In this document: positions 35,338-47,189 of the stretch, in pieces
How positions within the stretch are numbered: position 1 is the first letter of the stretch
Layout of the letters: each line of letters opens with the position of its first letter
From: Dichetophora obliterata
Taxonomy: Eukaryota; Arthropoda; Insecta; Diptera; Sciomyzidae
DNA length: 64,000 nucleotides
Reading direction: 5' to 3'
Assembly: GCA_963920525.1 (NCBI GenBank)
Contig: OY986439.1
Location: forward strand, 17,200,319 to 17,264,318
Translations under genes and position numbers: made by a program
The notes under the pieces: generated by a model
What the model was told of the DNA's origin: nothing
Seen by the model: only the letters and a program-made list of their open reading frames with translations
Database searches by the model: none

Positions 35338-36753
35338 CATATCGTCGCTCGCGTGACAAACTGTCGTAACCCACACTTTTCTTAAAATTGAGTTAATACC
35401 ACTATAACACTTCTTATGCAAGTCCTCACTTTACCTCAAAGTGTTATGGTCATACTTGTCATAGTTAAGCAGAAAACGCAAATGTCTAAAGGTCGTAACC
35501 AACAAAGTATTTAAAAAAAAATTTTACAAACAGCAGTAACCCACAAATTTTAGAAATATATGCTTTTGGGAGCCAAAAAGCTTGTGATTTTGATAGATTG
35601 AAACCTCAGTTATGTTAACATATTGAAAAGCACTTCAGCTATCTACTGCAGTTATTTCAATGATTTAGTCAAATTGGCATTTTCAATAATTTTATAGAAA
35701 CAAGGTAGCAAATTTTTGGATACTCACGATCTTGTTGCATTGTTGCAAATGCATTTTTGCAAGGGTAGATGATAGTGCGCACACCTTTAATATTATGATG
35801 TTGCAAATGATTTTGCAATAACTGTTTTTTGTTTACATTGTTTTGATCATCAATTTTTAAAATTATTTAGATAGTTAAATGCAATATTGTACGAGTAAAT
35901 AAGAGCCTCTTCTCTTCCTTTGTTTTTTTTGTTGGTTTTTTCTTTTCATTTTCCTTTTTAAAAATCCTTCCATTTATTTAGTACATTTTTTTTATTATAA
36001 ATTAATGTTATTGCCGCTAAAAATTTAAAAAATAAAAACACCTGTTCAATAAGCACCGCTCAGAAAGTATCAATGGCTGTATTTAATACAAAATTAAGAT
36101 ATTCTTTTAGCATAGCGTTATGCAATACGATTAGATTTGCATATGCAACAGCCTTTTGTTTAGTATATGCATAAATGTTGCAAATGCATATCAATGCTTT
36201 TTGTTTTTGTAAAAGCTGCAACGATGCAACAAGATCGTATACTGCCCTATTTTGTTTTTCCTTTTGTCACTTTAATTTCTTTATACATAGCCATTTGTTT
36301 GCATTTATTATTTAATCTGCATTTTTTTACATTACATTAATTTAATTGTTTGCAATGTGAATTTTTGGCACTTGTTTTTGTTGCTTAAATAAAATTTAAT
36401 ACATGTATTAAAAGCAATTTTAAATAAAAAACATATTGTTGCTTTAATTAATTTTTCATATAAAAAATGTGGTTTACGACGCCTAAAAATTCTTAAAAAG
36501 CAAAAATAAAATTTTCACAAACCGACGTTCGTGTTTAATTAGTTTCTACAGTTTCTAGGAAATACTTGGCCAATTTTTTTTTACATAAATCCAGACACTA
36601 CAATAACGTACCCAAAATATTTAATAAGTTTGATTTTAAAGTGGTAACGTGGCCAAAATAATTGGTGAAACAGTGACCGAAACAGAAAAAACGTTCCCCT
36701 GAAAAATTTTAAAAATGTGGGTTACGACAGTTTGTCACGCGAGTGACGATATG
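35338..36753. mobile_element. Inverted-repeat DNA element of 1.4 kb
   Basis: CATATCGTCGCTCGCGTGAC at 35338 continues AAACTGTCGTAACCCACA; the right end at 36753 is the inverse with one or two changes over about 40 bp. Subterminal GTAACCCACA / GTAACCAACA words recur inside the left third. Non-coding. Superfamily unknown; no clear target duplication. A smaller element is nested inside. Confidence 0.75.
35725..36238. mobile_element. Nested inverted-repeat element of about 514 bp
   Basis: CACGATCTTGTTGCATTGTTGCA-type left end and its inverse TGCAACGATGCAACAAGATCGT at the right. ATACT occurs on both sides (35720-35724 and 36239-36243), a possible 5-bp target duplication. The interior is rich in GTTGCAAATGCA words. 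It lies wholly within the 35338-36753 element, so it inserted later. Confidence 0.7.
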
Positions 36754-37104
36754 TAGTGAGCAACCGAATATTCGGTTTCGGTTACGGCCAGTAACGGCCA
36801 TACTGAGGCCGAATAGCCGAAACTTTTGGTAAAAACTTCTTGCATCAGTCATTTAATTCAAATATAAAAATATTTACAATGAATTTTACAAAACAAAAAT
36901 TATGAATTCGCCTATAATTTGATTTCTCGTGTTAGCCCAAAACAATTTGGTTAATTTTATTCTATCATTTTCGATTTTGTCATCTTTATTGCAATCACTA
37001 TTAAACTTTTATATGAAGCTAAAAATTGATAATTAAACTTCCGAACGAGTTCTGTGTGTGTGGAATAAAGGAAACGAATCCGAAATATTTCAATTTTTAT
37101 AATA

Positions 37105-37439
37105 ATAAAATAAATAAACTGGCCATTTCAGCCCTTGGAAGGACTTTGACCTAGCTTCTATTGATCAATTGTGTTGTGCGTGTTGTTAAATGTTTGATCA
37201 CAAATGACCGAGAACTGGACCTACGTGCTTAATGCCGACTCCGAACGGCTTATGTTCTCAAGAAGCTTTACATGGCAATTTTTACTCTCTGAGGTTTGCC
37301 ATTGTCTGCAGAGAGGTGACGACAGAACAGAAAAATTAATTCAATTGAAAAAACTTTCTGTCTGAGCTGGAATTGAATCCGGGCTACCGCAGTTCTTTAG
37401 CTCAGGTGCCACGCACTCTACCCACTAGGCTACGGCCGT
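37105..37439 (-). repeat. tRNA-derived SINE, minus orientation, with perfect target duplication
   Basis: Same family as 29061-29402, inverted. It is flanked by identical CAATTTTTATAATA (37091-37104 and 37440-37453), a 14-bp target-site duplication showing L1/jockey-like target-primed insertion. Box A and box B are both intact. The tail is TTTATTTATTTTATTATT on the minus strand. The clean duplication suggests this copy is fairly young. Confidence 0.93.
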
Positions 37440-38042
37440 CAATTTTTATAATACTGAACCTTAAAAAAACAAAAAATACTTTGTTATGTAGTTCTTTGTC
37501 ATAAAAATGTTCATTGTAGGTGCATAATATTTTGAATGCATACTGAAGATTTAAAGTTTGCAATGCTTTTGTAATTAAAAATAAAATAAAAATTATCTCA
37601 TTTATTAAACTGTTATAGTTCAATTTTGGTACTGAGGTGAGACCCAACTTTTTGGGTTTGGCAGAGTCCCGCGAGTACAACTGTGTCCTTGGTTTTGTTA
37701 AATTGGCGCAAAATTTTAAGAAAATTATGTTTTTCCAAATGGTCTATTTTGAGTTGTTCTAGGCCTTTTGTCATAGCTATTAATTGAGATATCTCGCGAA
37801 CCAATAGCACGATCATTAAAAGCAATACAGAAAATTAAAGGTATTAAAATTTTACGTCAAAAGTCAATATGTCACTTTCCGATCTGCCATTTAGTTTTTG
37901 TGTAATTACAATATTAAAAATTTCCAGTGTGCTTAGACATATGTATCATTTTCGGCTTTCGTTGTCGGAAAAATTGCGTTATTGAACATTAATAAATTCA
38001 GTTTTCAAGTTAATGATAAAAAAAGTGTTTTTTCAATAAAAA

Positions 38043-39748
38043 ATGAGTGATTGCCGAAAAAAATTTAATCGGTTCTGCTACGTATGCGGCAGATTCACTA
38101 TTATGCCAAATAAAGGAAAAATTTCTGATAAAATTTCAGAACTATACGAACAGTACTTTAATCTACAAGTAATTCATAGTGTTGATTGGGTGCCTAAAAT
38201 CGTATGTGCGTCGTGTTCGTCGCGGTTATATGATTGGAAGAAGGGTCGCCGTGAAAGCATGCCATTTGGAATACCAATGATATGGTCCGAGCCAATCGAC
38301 CACGAAAAAAATAAATGCTATGTATGTGTGAATGGTATGTTTGGTATAAACAGACCAAAGGCGCACCTTATGCAGTACAAAACCGTTTTATCGGCTCAAA
38401 CACCACTACCGCATTCGAACGTAGTACCAATTCCTAGAAAACCAAGTCTCACGGAAGAGAGCATCGCACCATCTGAGCCCTAATTAAATTTTTCTCTTTA
38501 TCAACCATCCGATCTTACTCAACAATGCAAACACATTGAAATAACAAAGCAGCGATTGGACGTAATGGCACGAAAACTGAAGTTATCGCAGAATCGAACA
38601 ATCGTCCTCGCTCAACAACTCAAAGCTGTAAACATCTTACCACCAAATGTAACAGTTTATGGTTATCGTGGACAGAGAGAATTCTTACAGTTTTTCAATC
38701 GCAACGAAAATAATTCGTTTGCTTACTGTAACAATATTCGGGGCTTGATGTCGGGGCTTGATGTCGGGGCTTGATGAAAAAACTACACGTACAACCCTGA
38801 ACAATGGCACCTTTTTATTGATGGATCGAAAAGTAGTCTAAAAGCCGTGCTACTGTATATCGACAATACAATTTGCGTGAATACAAAGGAGACATATGAT
38901 TCCATGAAACTTATTCTGGATTCTGTGAAGTATGTGGATCATGTCTGGAAGATATGTGCCAATTTGAAAGTTGTAGCATTAACTTGTGGCCTTCAGACAG
39001 GATATACAAAAATATGTGTTATTTGTGTACTTGGGATTCGCGGTATTGAGCACAATATCAAAAACGAGTCTGGCCACCACGAAACAACAGCAGAATTGGC
39101 CAGCTTAATGTTATCCGCACGCAGCTGGTCCCGATGGATAAAGTCTTATTACCACCACTGCACATTAAGCTCGGGATAGTGAAGAACTTTATCAAGGCTT
39201 TGATTGTACGAGGAAATGAAGTAGCCTTCGAACGATTGCAGTACATTTTCCCCCGTTTAAGTAAAATGAAAAAAAAAGAAGGTAAATACTTGCTTGCCAC
39301 AAACATTTTCGCACACAAATTTTTGGTAATAAATCGTACGATAACTTAAATTCAGGTGTGCTTAATGGTCCGGACATCCGCAAATTGATGAAGGACGAGA
39401 GTTTTAACAATTCTCTTAAAGAAGAAGAACTCATCGCTTGGAATAACATTAAAAATGTCATCCAAAATGTTCTTGGAAGCCATCGGGTGGATAATTGGCG
39501 TGTGTTAGTGGAAGCTATGCTGCAATCTTTCGAGAGTATCGGCGTGCATATGTCCTTGAAAGTACATTTCTTGCATCACCACCAGGATCACTTTCATCGT
39601 CAATTGCCGTCTGAATCCGACGAGCATGGTGGGAGATTCCACCAGATTTCAGCACAGTTGGAACATTGGTACAGTGGTAAGAAAATAATTCGCCTTTTGG
39701 CGGATCTTTGTTGGAATTTGCGAATGAAATTGGAAGATGCCGAATGAC
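38043..39748 (+). pseudogene. Transposase-like pseudogene of an uncharacterised arthropod family
   Basis: The start ATG at 38043 opens a Cys-rich region (FCYVCGRF, IVCASCSSRL, KCYVCVNGMFGINRPKAH) that looks zinc-binding. After a TAA at 38481 the same frame goes on (VTVYGYRGQREFLQFF), meets stops at 38772 and 38775, then resumes NPEQWHLFIDGSKSSLKAVL. Frameshifts near 39010 and 39345 follow. Later blocks are CYLCTWDSR, LLPPLHIKLGIVKNFIKAL, GPDIRKLMKDESF and HGGRFHQISAQLEHWY, ending at 39748. I remember this order (zinc region, FIDxSKxSLKAVLL, CxLCxWDSR, PPLHIKLG, EHGxRFHQ) from many unnamed insect and cnidarian proteins. Acidic residues in FIDGS and EHG could be catalytic, but that is inference. 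Confidence 0.7.
38739..38777. repeat. 13-bp unit CGGGGCTTGATGT repeated three times
   Basis: Three head-to-tail copies, with only the last base of the third copy differing. It lies inside the transposase pseudogene at the GLM motif, where related proteins have a single copy, so it looks like a replication-slippage expansion. Confidence 0.9.
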
Positions 39749-40639
39749 ATCCACTGTTTCCTGTTTTCCTGTTTTATTCCAAAAGCAACATTTTAAAAGA
39801 AATTTATATATTTAAATATCATTACTTACGATAAAATATATTTAAACACACTAAATATCCTTTTATTTTTTTTGGGAGGTGGGTGTGTTTGTAGTGCTAC
39901 CTTTTCTTTACTACTTGGATATTTCTACAAAATTCTTATAATATTGGAAAAACTGAGAAAATTTTATTTTTCTAAGAAAAAAACATTTCTGAAAATTTTT
40001 ATTAATTACACAAAAACGAAATAGGGGATCGGAAAGTGGCATAACATTTTTTAACGTAGAATTTTAATACCTTTAATTTTCTTTATTGTTTTTGAAGATC
40101 GTGCCATTGGCTCGCAAGATATCTTAATTAAAAGCCATGGCAAAAGGCGTACAGCAACTCAAAATAGACCATTTGGAAATACATAATTTTCTTCAAATTT
40201 TGCGCCAATCTACCAAATCCAAGGACACAGTTGTACTCGGGGGACTTCCCCAAATCCGAAAAGGTGGGTCTTACCGCAGTACCAAAAATTTCGTGTCAAA
40301 AACTACAACAGTGTTATTATAGTAAACTTCAATTAATATTTATAGATTTCAATATACAAATAATACTTTTTTATATTAAATTTTGTTTCTTATGTGTATA
40401 AATACTTATTTGTATCTTCTTTTGTTTCCTTTTAATAACAAAAAAATATTTATAAAAACTTAAATTTTAATATTAATAATCAAATTTGGTTACGGTTTCG
40501 GTTTAGGCCAAAATTCCGGTTGCGGTCGGACATTAGTCACATGAAAGAGTGGGGAAAATGGAAAGTTTTGAAAAAAATTCACAACAAAAACAACTTTAGG
40601 CCTATTTTTTGAGCAAAAAGTGTGAATCTTAGAGGTTTT

Positions 40640-41460
40640 TATTTATATATAAAGCATTGAATTAGTGAGGTAACGGTAAATTTGTTTTCTTTTCTCCAAG
40701 GTCCTTTGATTGAACTTTAAGACAACAGAAATTTGAATGAAATCGATTAGAAAATGGCGGAGATATTTGCTTGCAAAGTCAAAACTTAAAATTTTAATTG
40801 TTTTTTTCTCATTCTGAGAAAAAATTTCGCTTTAAAAAAATGCATTATACTGAGAAAATCTATAGTTCTCAAGATATCGCAAAAATGTTGATGTCATAAT
40901 GATGGGAATTTTTTTTTTTGACTTCCACTATCTATAAGAAACATTTTTGAAAAAGCTTTCGCTTACCGTTACTTTTACCAATAAACGACTTTTCATACAA
41001 AAATACGTTGTACTGAGAAAATCTATAGTTTTTAAGATGTCGCAAACATGTTGATGTCATAATGACAGGAAATTTTTTTTTGACTTCCACCATCTATGCA
41101 AAATATTTTTGAAAAAGCTTTCGCTTACGGTTATTTTTACTAATAAACGACTTTTCATACAAAAATACGTTGTACTTTTGTACAAAAGTAAAAAGAAAAT
41201 CTAGAGTTTTCAAGATATCGCAAAAATATTGATGTCATAATAACGGCAATTTTTCGACTTCTACTATCTATATAAAAAATTTTTGAAAAAGCTTTCGCTT
41301 ACCGTTATTTTTACTAATAAACGACTTTTAATACAAAAATACGTTGTACTCAGAAAGTCTATAGTTTTCGAGATATCGCGATAATTGTGATGTCATAATT
41401 TCGGAATTTTTTCAAAATTAACTAAATGTAAAAAATTTCACCATCACAGTATATATTCAC
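40640..41460. repeat. About 165-bp tandem repeat, three to four units
   Basis: The core AAAAAGCTTTCGCTTACCGT recurs at about 40951, 41112 and 41286, each followed by AATAAACGACTTTTCATAC, CGTTGTACTGAGAAAATCTA, and CAAGATATCGCAAAAATGTT. The first unit is partial. No coding potential. Confidence 0.8.
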
Positions 41461-41859
41461 ACATGTTACATACAAAAATGCTTATTGTAGGGTATACGTA
41501 AATGATACCCTAAAAATGTCTGTCTTATTTTTTGTACATCTCAGCAATGTCTAAAATTCCTTCCTACACCACGCTCTTCCATCTCTTATAGTTTAGATGC
41601 TATTACAAAAATTCCTTTTAAACGCTCATATTTAAGGTGAAAGGTCAACAATTGAAAAAACAACCAAATTGTGCACGCCTACGCATCCAGCTTTTCAGTC
41701 GATACCTTATTCATCATGTACACCCCGCCAATCCTGACATCTCAGAAATCATAACTGAAACCCTTGAATTTATGTAGATTTAAAAAAAAATGGGTGGCCG
41801 GAGAAATAAGATTTATTGTTTGAAAATTGTTCGAAAAAAAAAATCAAGTTCGCCTACCT

Positions 41860-42235
41860 TCCATACAAAGTGACTATAACAAAACGGTAAAAACTTCTTT
41901 ATATTCCACAAAAATGAAACTAATGACTTAAAATTTTGACTATAAACTTTAACTGTACCAAAATGCACAAATATGCACTCTGAGTATGAAATTTGTAAAA
42001 TTCGACTGAAAAACAGTCTTACCTCCTATACAAAGTAACTTTATGAAAACAGCGAAATCTCTATAAATTTCACTCAAAATAAGTACAATGGCTTGCAATT
42101 TTCCAAATAAGTTTTATACTTAACTATGGACTTGATGCTTGACTTTTGGTACACAAAAACTGAAAACTCTCTTTTGTCCCATACAAAGTGACATCATCGT
42201 AATAGTAAAACCATACTAAGTTACAAGAAAGATAA
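41860..42235. repeat. About 155-bp degenerate tandem repeat, three units
   Basis: CCATACAAAGTGAC at about 41869, CCTATACAAAGTAAC at 42025 and CCCATACAAAGTGAC at 42180 each follow a line of similar composition (AAAACGGTAAAA, AAAACAGCGAAA, TAATAGTAAAA after the core). Diverged. Confidence 0.6.
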
Positions 42236-42411
42236 TGGTTTTAACCAGAGAGATTTAACCAATCGTTTTCTTCCAGAAGATCCGAAAATCAGTTGTTAAA
42301 AATTTTTTAATAATAAAGCAAAAATCGATAAGATTTTCATAGAAAAATATCAATAAACATATAAGTCAAATATAAAATATATAAATAGCAATGGTTTGTT
42401 TAAACCGAGAA

Positions 42412-43390
42412 CAGTGTTGCCATGAAAAAAAAAAATTTAAAGCGTAACTTTTGCACTCTGCTCGTCGGATTTCTCGTGTAACTCTGAAAACAAGAACTAA
42501 GAAATTTTCGGTCGCATTTTACAACAAAGAAGACAAAAAAATATTGCATTTTAGTAGACGTAAGACGTCTATTTAAGGTTTATTTATTAAAATAAATCAC
42601 ATTTTTTTCAAAAGTCAATTCAATAATCATTATAAATATAGAAAATATATTATAATAAATTAGACTTTGAAAATATTTTTGAACACACAAACGAAGAGTA
42701 AAAATCAAATTAAATACATTTTCAACATAATTTGGTTTAATGTAGATCTCTTAAATCGGTAAAAATGAAATACAGAGCTATAATACATAATTTTTCCATT
42801 TTAACTCTACAAATGTAAAGTTTTAGTTCCAAGTAAATTAAAGAAAAAATGTTGTTGTTTTATTTAAGCCAGCAAAAACTACAAAAAAATTAGATTTTAG
42901 TGAAAAAAAATATGTATAAAAATATATAAAATTTATAAAATTTGTTTATCAATTCTTTATCAATTTCAAGACTAAAACAGCTAAAAGATTTCATACGCAC
43001 ATAATCTTTTGTATGCAGAGTTCATTCCATTGTATCTAACTCTAATCTATTGCGAACTTTAGTTTTATTAATATTTATTTGACTAAAAGTTCGCTCAACG
43101 TGTAAGCTGAGGAATTCGGTAAGCTCAACAATTCAAAAATAAATTATCCCACTATTGGAAATGCAGAAGTACCATCGCATCTTTTTATTTTAAAGTTGCC
43201 ATCAATTTTATTATACTAATTTTTTTCTTTTCATACATATATGTAAATAAAAATACATGCAAAATCGGACGCCGGATCTACTTTTTCTGAAATCGTAACA
43301 TTTTGAAGAATTTTGGTCAAATATCGGAACGTCGGATTAAAGTATTAAAATCGTAACATATCCGATATATCGGACCATATGGCAACGCTG
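42412..43390 (-). mobile_element. hAT transposon relic with 8-bp target duplication
   Basis: Termini CAGTGTTGCCAT and ATGGCAACGCTG (inverse, one mismatch) fit hAT ends. Flanking ACCGAGAA (42404-42411) and ATCGAGAA (43391-43398) agree at 7 of 8. On the minus strand 43129-42983 encodes LSLHVERTFSQININKTK, then VRNRLELDTM, a stop, then TLHTKD: the C-terminal dimerisation region of hAT transposases (normally ERxFSxxxxxKTKxRNRL). The N-terminal zinc finger and catalytic core are deleted, leaving 979 bp. Confidence 0.85.
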
Positions 43391-43398
43391 ATCGAGAA

Positions 43399-44100
43399 TG
43401 TATTACTCTTTGTTTCCTTAGTAAGATAGCGGAGTTTTGTTGCTGCGCTGTGCTAGCTGAGCAAAAGAAGAGAAGAGTAGAGAGCAACATAGAGTTCGTT
43501 GAAACTCTCGCAACACAAACGGGAAGATTTCTTAAAAAAGCTTTACATTTTACTATATATGAAGTCGATTCTTAAGGATTAAGCTCTAAAATAGGCTTGT
43601 AAATAGTTTTCATATCACATAATTAGCATACATTTTGTATAAAATATTTTTATCGATCCTTTTCGGTGAATAAAAGTATCGATAAAAAAGTGAATAAAAT
43701 AAATTTATATGTAAACGAACTGTTAATTGCAACAATATTAAGCTTATACAATTATTTTCAATAAAAATATTCTCGCAACTCTCTCACCCACACAATTTTA
43801 AGAGTCTTATAGACTGAGTATTTTTAGTATCACAAGTGTCATGGCAATATTGATTTGTATGCGACAGAATTATTCTTAAAATTAATTCGTCGTTGCTTTG
43901 CAATTAAATTGAAATTTATATGAAATTCAGAGCAATTGAGGAACCGACATTTTGAATCAGAGCAGCACTTTTACATTTAGAAGATTAGAAAACTGGCAGA
44001 AGATCCGGTTGTTTCCCTCCCTGGTTTGAATTTCATATTTGCTTGACACATATGCTTTGCTAATTAGTATACACTCTGAGTTTCAAATTTGAAACGTTTG
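43399..44100. other. Gene-free stretch
   Basis: Nothing supported. A pair of ATCGAT-containing words (TTTTTATCGAT...GTATCGATAAAAAA, 43650-43690) forms a small inverted repeat. Confidence 0.4.
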
Positions 44101-44252
44101 TATTTATTTATTTATTTATTTATTTATTTATTAATTTAAGTTATCATAAGTACAATAAGAGCTATGCTCTTTTATAGTACAACATAAATGCATAAATATA
44201 ATTAATATACATTAAATCTAATTAAAATTAATATTAAAATTTAAATTTAAAT

Positions 44253-44321
44253 TAAAATGAAAATGAAAATGAAAATGAAAATGAAAATGAAAATGAAAAT
44301 GAAAATGAAAATGAAAATGAA
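44253..44321. repeat. AAAATG hexanucleotide array
   Basis: About eleven near-perfect AAAATG units within the 3' untranslated part of the minus-strand non-LTR element. Expanded A-rich tract of the element or slippage after insertion. Confidence 0.95.
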
Positions 44322-44984
44322 TAATTTTATATTAAAAATTTGAAATTAAAGTTAAAAACTAAAAATGAAGTATAATAACAACTATTTAAAACAAAATCAA
44401 AAATAATGACCTTGATTTTTAAACAATATTGGCTTTATGTTATTTTTATTTTAAAGAATATAAAAAATAAAAAGATGAAAAATAAAAAGTTAAGATTGAA
44501 AAAAGTTTCTGATACAAAGAATAGATAAAGAAGAGATAACATAGAGAAATAAGGAAGTGAAAAGCTATTGAGTAGAGAAAAATTAAAAGATAGATTGCCT
44601 AAAAGGACCTCTCCCAGCGACCTCCCTAAGCCATCTTGGCAAAGCATTCCACAACCTAATGGCCTTAATGAAAAACAGGAGGGAAGAGTTTAATGAGTTG
44701 TGCCTCGGAACATTCAGAACATGGCTTCTACTTGACATACAAAACTGAAGTTTTTCATGCAGATAGCAAGGAGTTTTCCCATGGATTAGTTTGTGCAGGT
44801 AAATACAGTTTCTAGCATTTAGGTAAGCAGTTATGTCGCATCCAAGTATTGCATTTCGGAAACGAGACAAACGATCGTATTTTCGGAGACCATACACATA
44901 GCGCGTGGCGTAATTGAATGCAATTTGAATTTTTAACTGGGAAGATGCGCCAAGTTTACTATATTGTCATTTATTTTTTTTGTC

Positions 44985-45130
44985 ATTTATTTATTTATTT
45001 AAAGGAACAATGTCGACATGTAAGACAGAGTCTTATAAATGCACTAAGTATGACATGATAACAACAGTATATACTATGTCTTAATAAGAAATGATTGGTA
45101 AAATTAGCTGTATGACTAATCTACGTTTAA
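44985..45130 (-). repeat. Short insertion with (AAAT)n tail inside the non-LTR element
   Basis: The minus strand reads TTGTTCCTTTAAATAAATAA at its end, a second retroelement-type tail in the middle of the 44101-47180 element. The roughly 145 bp replaces part of the C-terminal coding sequence. It may be a severely 5'-truncated retroelement copy. Confidence 0.45.
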
Positions 45131-47189
45131 TTTCAGTAGGAGCGACAGAAACCTAGGTTTACTACTTTCGACACCACAGTCAGTTTGCTATTGCCAATAA
45201 ACAGATCAGGGACATCAACGACACAAGTTTTACTTTTACAAATAGGAAGAACATACGATTTGGCAGCGTTTAGTTGAAGGCCATTACTTTTGGCCCTACA
45301 ACACAGATCATCAAGAAGCCCTTTTCGTCGCGAAAGATAAAGCTGGATATCATCTGCATAAGCATGAACAGATGCATTCCGGCAAACAATAAAGATGTCG
45401 TTTATAAAAATTGAAAATAACAGAGGACCTAGTATAGAGCCTTGTGGAACACCACTTACTACTAATTTGTATGACGAGGATACCCAACCAACCTTAACTC
45501 TTTGCATTCTATTACACAAATAACTAGACATTAGATTAACAGCACTATCACAGAACCCAAAAAGATACCTAAGCTTTTGACACAAATAACTATGATTGAC
45601 TTTATCAAAGGCCTTGGAAAAATGAAGTAAGCAGAGTAAAGTCATAGAGCCGGCATCATATTCGGGTCGAATATCATCAAGAATCTTTACTACCGCTGAG
45701 GAACACCCATGCCCTGCCTTAAAACCAGACTGATAGCGGGATAGCAGTTTTTTATCAGAAAGATATTTGCTAATTTGTTGAGCCATAAGCTTTTCACATA
45801 CCTTTGACAATGGTGACAGTATACTTATAGGCCTATAATCATTCGCACCAGATGGATTTTGTTTTTTAGCTATAGGTGTAACGATGGCAATTTTCCACAT
45901 GTCGGGAAAGGAGGATGTTATAAAGCAATGGTTTATAATGTGCGTAAGAGAAGTTATTATGTGAGGTAGTAAAAGTTTAAAGAATTTGATGGGAATGCCA
46001 TCTTCTGCAACTGCATTTGATTTCATCTGCATAACACAGTTTCCAACATAAATTTGACTAATTGTTTCAAACTTAAAAGACTGTGGTAAAGTCAGGTTGT
46101 CACTGGAAAGCGTAGAGGTATCATTAGAGGTAGAAAAAATGTCAACAAAAAAATTATTTAAAATCTCAGGATCTTCATTACATTCATTACGATTTTTATT
46201 ACATAACCCAAGTCTTTTTATGTTGTTCCACAACGTTTAAGAATTAAGGGATAAATCTAGTTTCTCAGAAAAAAATCGTGTTTTGGCCTGTCTTACTAAC
46301 AGAACAGCTTCATTTCTAGCCAAGCGAAAAGATTCCCAGTTTTCAGGAGATGGTCTGATTTTCCATATTTTCTGTAATTTGTTTCTTTTTTTAATGCTAT
46401 TAGACACGTATTGGGTGAACCAGGGACAAGAGACATTTTTCACGGTTGTCGTACGTAGCGGTACATGTTTGTCAAAAAGATATGTAATCGGTGTTAAAAA
46501 AGACCTAAGCTTATCGTTTATATTATGGTGAAGCCAACATTCATTGAAAGATAGCATTGACACATCGAGGAACAGGGCTGATAGTTAATATTTTTGAAAT
46601 GAAATGAAAAGAAAAATTATTAGAAATAACATTACGAGACAAATTAACATTTAACGAACAAAAGATTAAATCGTGGTCAGATAGAAAATAGAGTTGATCG
46701 AATAGAGAAGCTACTGAAAGATCAGAAACAATAAAATAATCAAGTAGACTAGGAGTGAAATTATTGCAGTACCGCGTGGGTACAGTATCATTTACAACTG
46801 ATAGCCCTACTGTTGATAAATTATCATACAGTAAAAACTTACTAGTTTCATTGGAAATAATATTGATGTTGTTGTTAAAGCTTGTTAAAGCAGAAACAGA
46901 GGATCAACAGAGAAACACTTATTAAGATTATTCACGCATGACAAAAATATCTTAGTACTATTATCCCATACACATAAATTTAAAAATTCAATACCTGGTC
47001 CACTGGATTTACCTACAACTTTAGAGTTAAGGGTGGTTTTACAGTAAATAGCAACTCCTCCGCCTTTTTTTCCAGTCCGAACGTTTCTGTACAATATATA
47101 ATTATTAATGCTAAAGATAGCATCACATACATCATTGCATAGCCACGTTTCCGAAATGCAAATAAATATAAATTTGTATAAATTGAGTT

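Larger units (their letters stand above)
37609..40312. mobile_element. DNA transposon with about 300-bp terminal inverted repeats and a broken transposase
   Basis: The left arm 37609-37915 and right arm 39990-40312 are inverted copies. Shared landmarks: ACTGTTATAGTT / AACTACAACAGT at the tips, TTGGTACTG / CAGTACCAA, CAAAATTTTAAGAAAATTAT / inverse, and GTCACTTTCCGATC / GATCGGAAAGTGGC. TTATTA is present beside both tips and could be a target duplication. The interior is a plus-strand transposase-like pseudogene. Long open frames on the arms mirror one another and are not genes. I cannot name the superfamily with certainty. Confidence 0.75.
44101..47180 (-). pseudogene. Non-LTR retrotransposon (endonuclease-RT family A), minus strand, 5'-truncated
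   Basis: Read on the minus strand. The endonuclease end starts near 47165 (ISETWL, then RNVRTGKKGGGVAIYC). A linker frame follows (46563-46237, NECWLHHNINDKL, VPLRTTTVKNVSCPW). The reverse transcriptase frame 46233-45133 carries MQMKSNAVAEDGIPIKFF, NDYRPISILSPLSK, YQSGFKAGHGCSSAV, LHFSKAFDKV, VSGVPQGSILGPLLF and HAYADDIQLYLSR (catalytic DD intact). The frame breaks at LGF; about 75 residues of C-terminus are missing and replaced by 44985-45130. It resumes with FNYATRYVYGL to 44583 (LWNALPRWLRE). A 3' UTR and (AAAT)n tail (44101-44135) end it. Same family as 49675-53210, which is on the plus strand. Confidence 0.88.

Noticed and set aside
37402..40322. Small conserved proteins on the arms (37613-37825 minus and 40137-40322 plus)
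   Set aside because: These frames are mirror images in the long terminal inverted repeats and lack codon conservation beyond the DNA identity.
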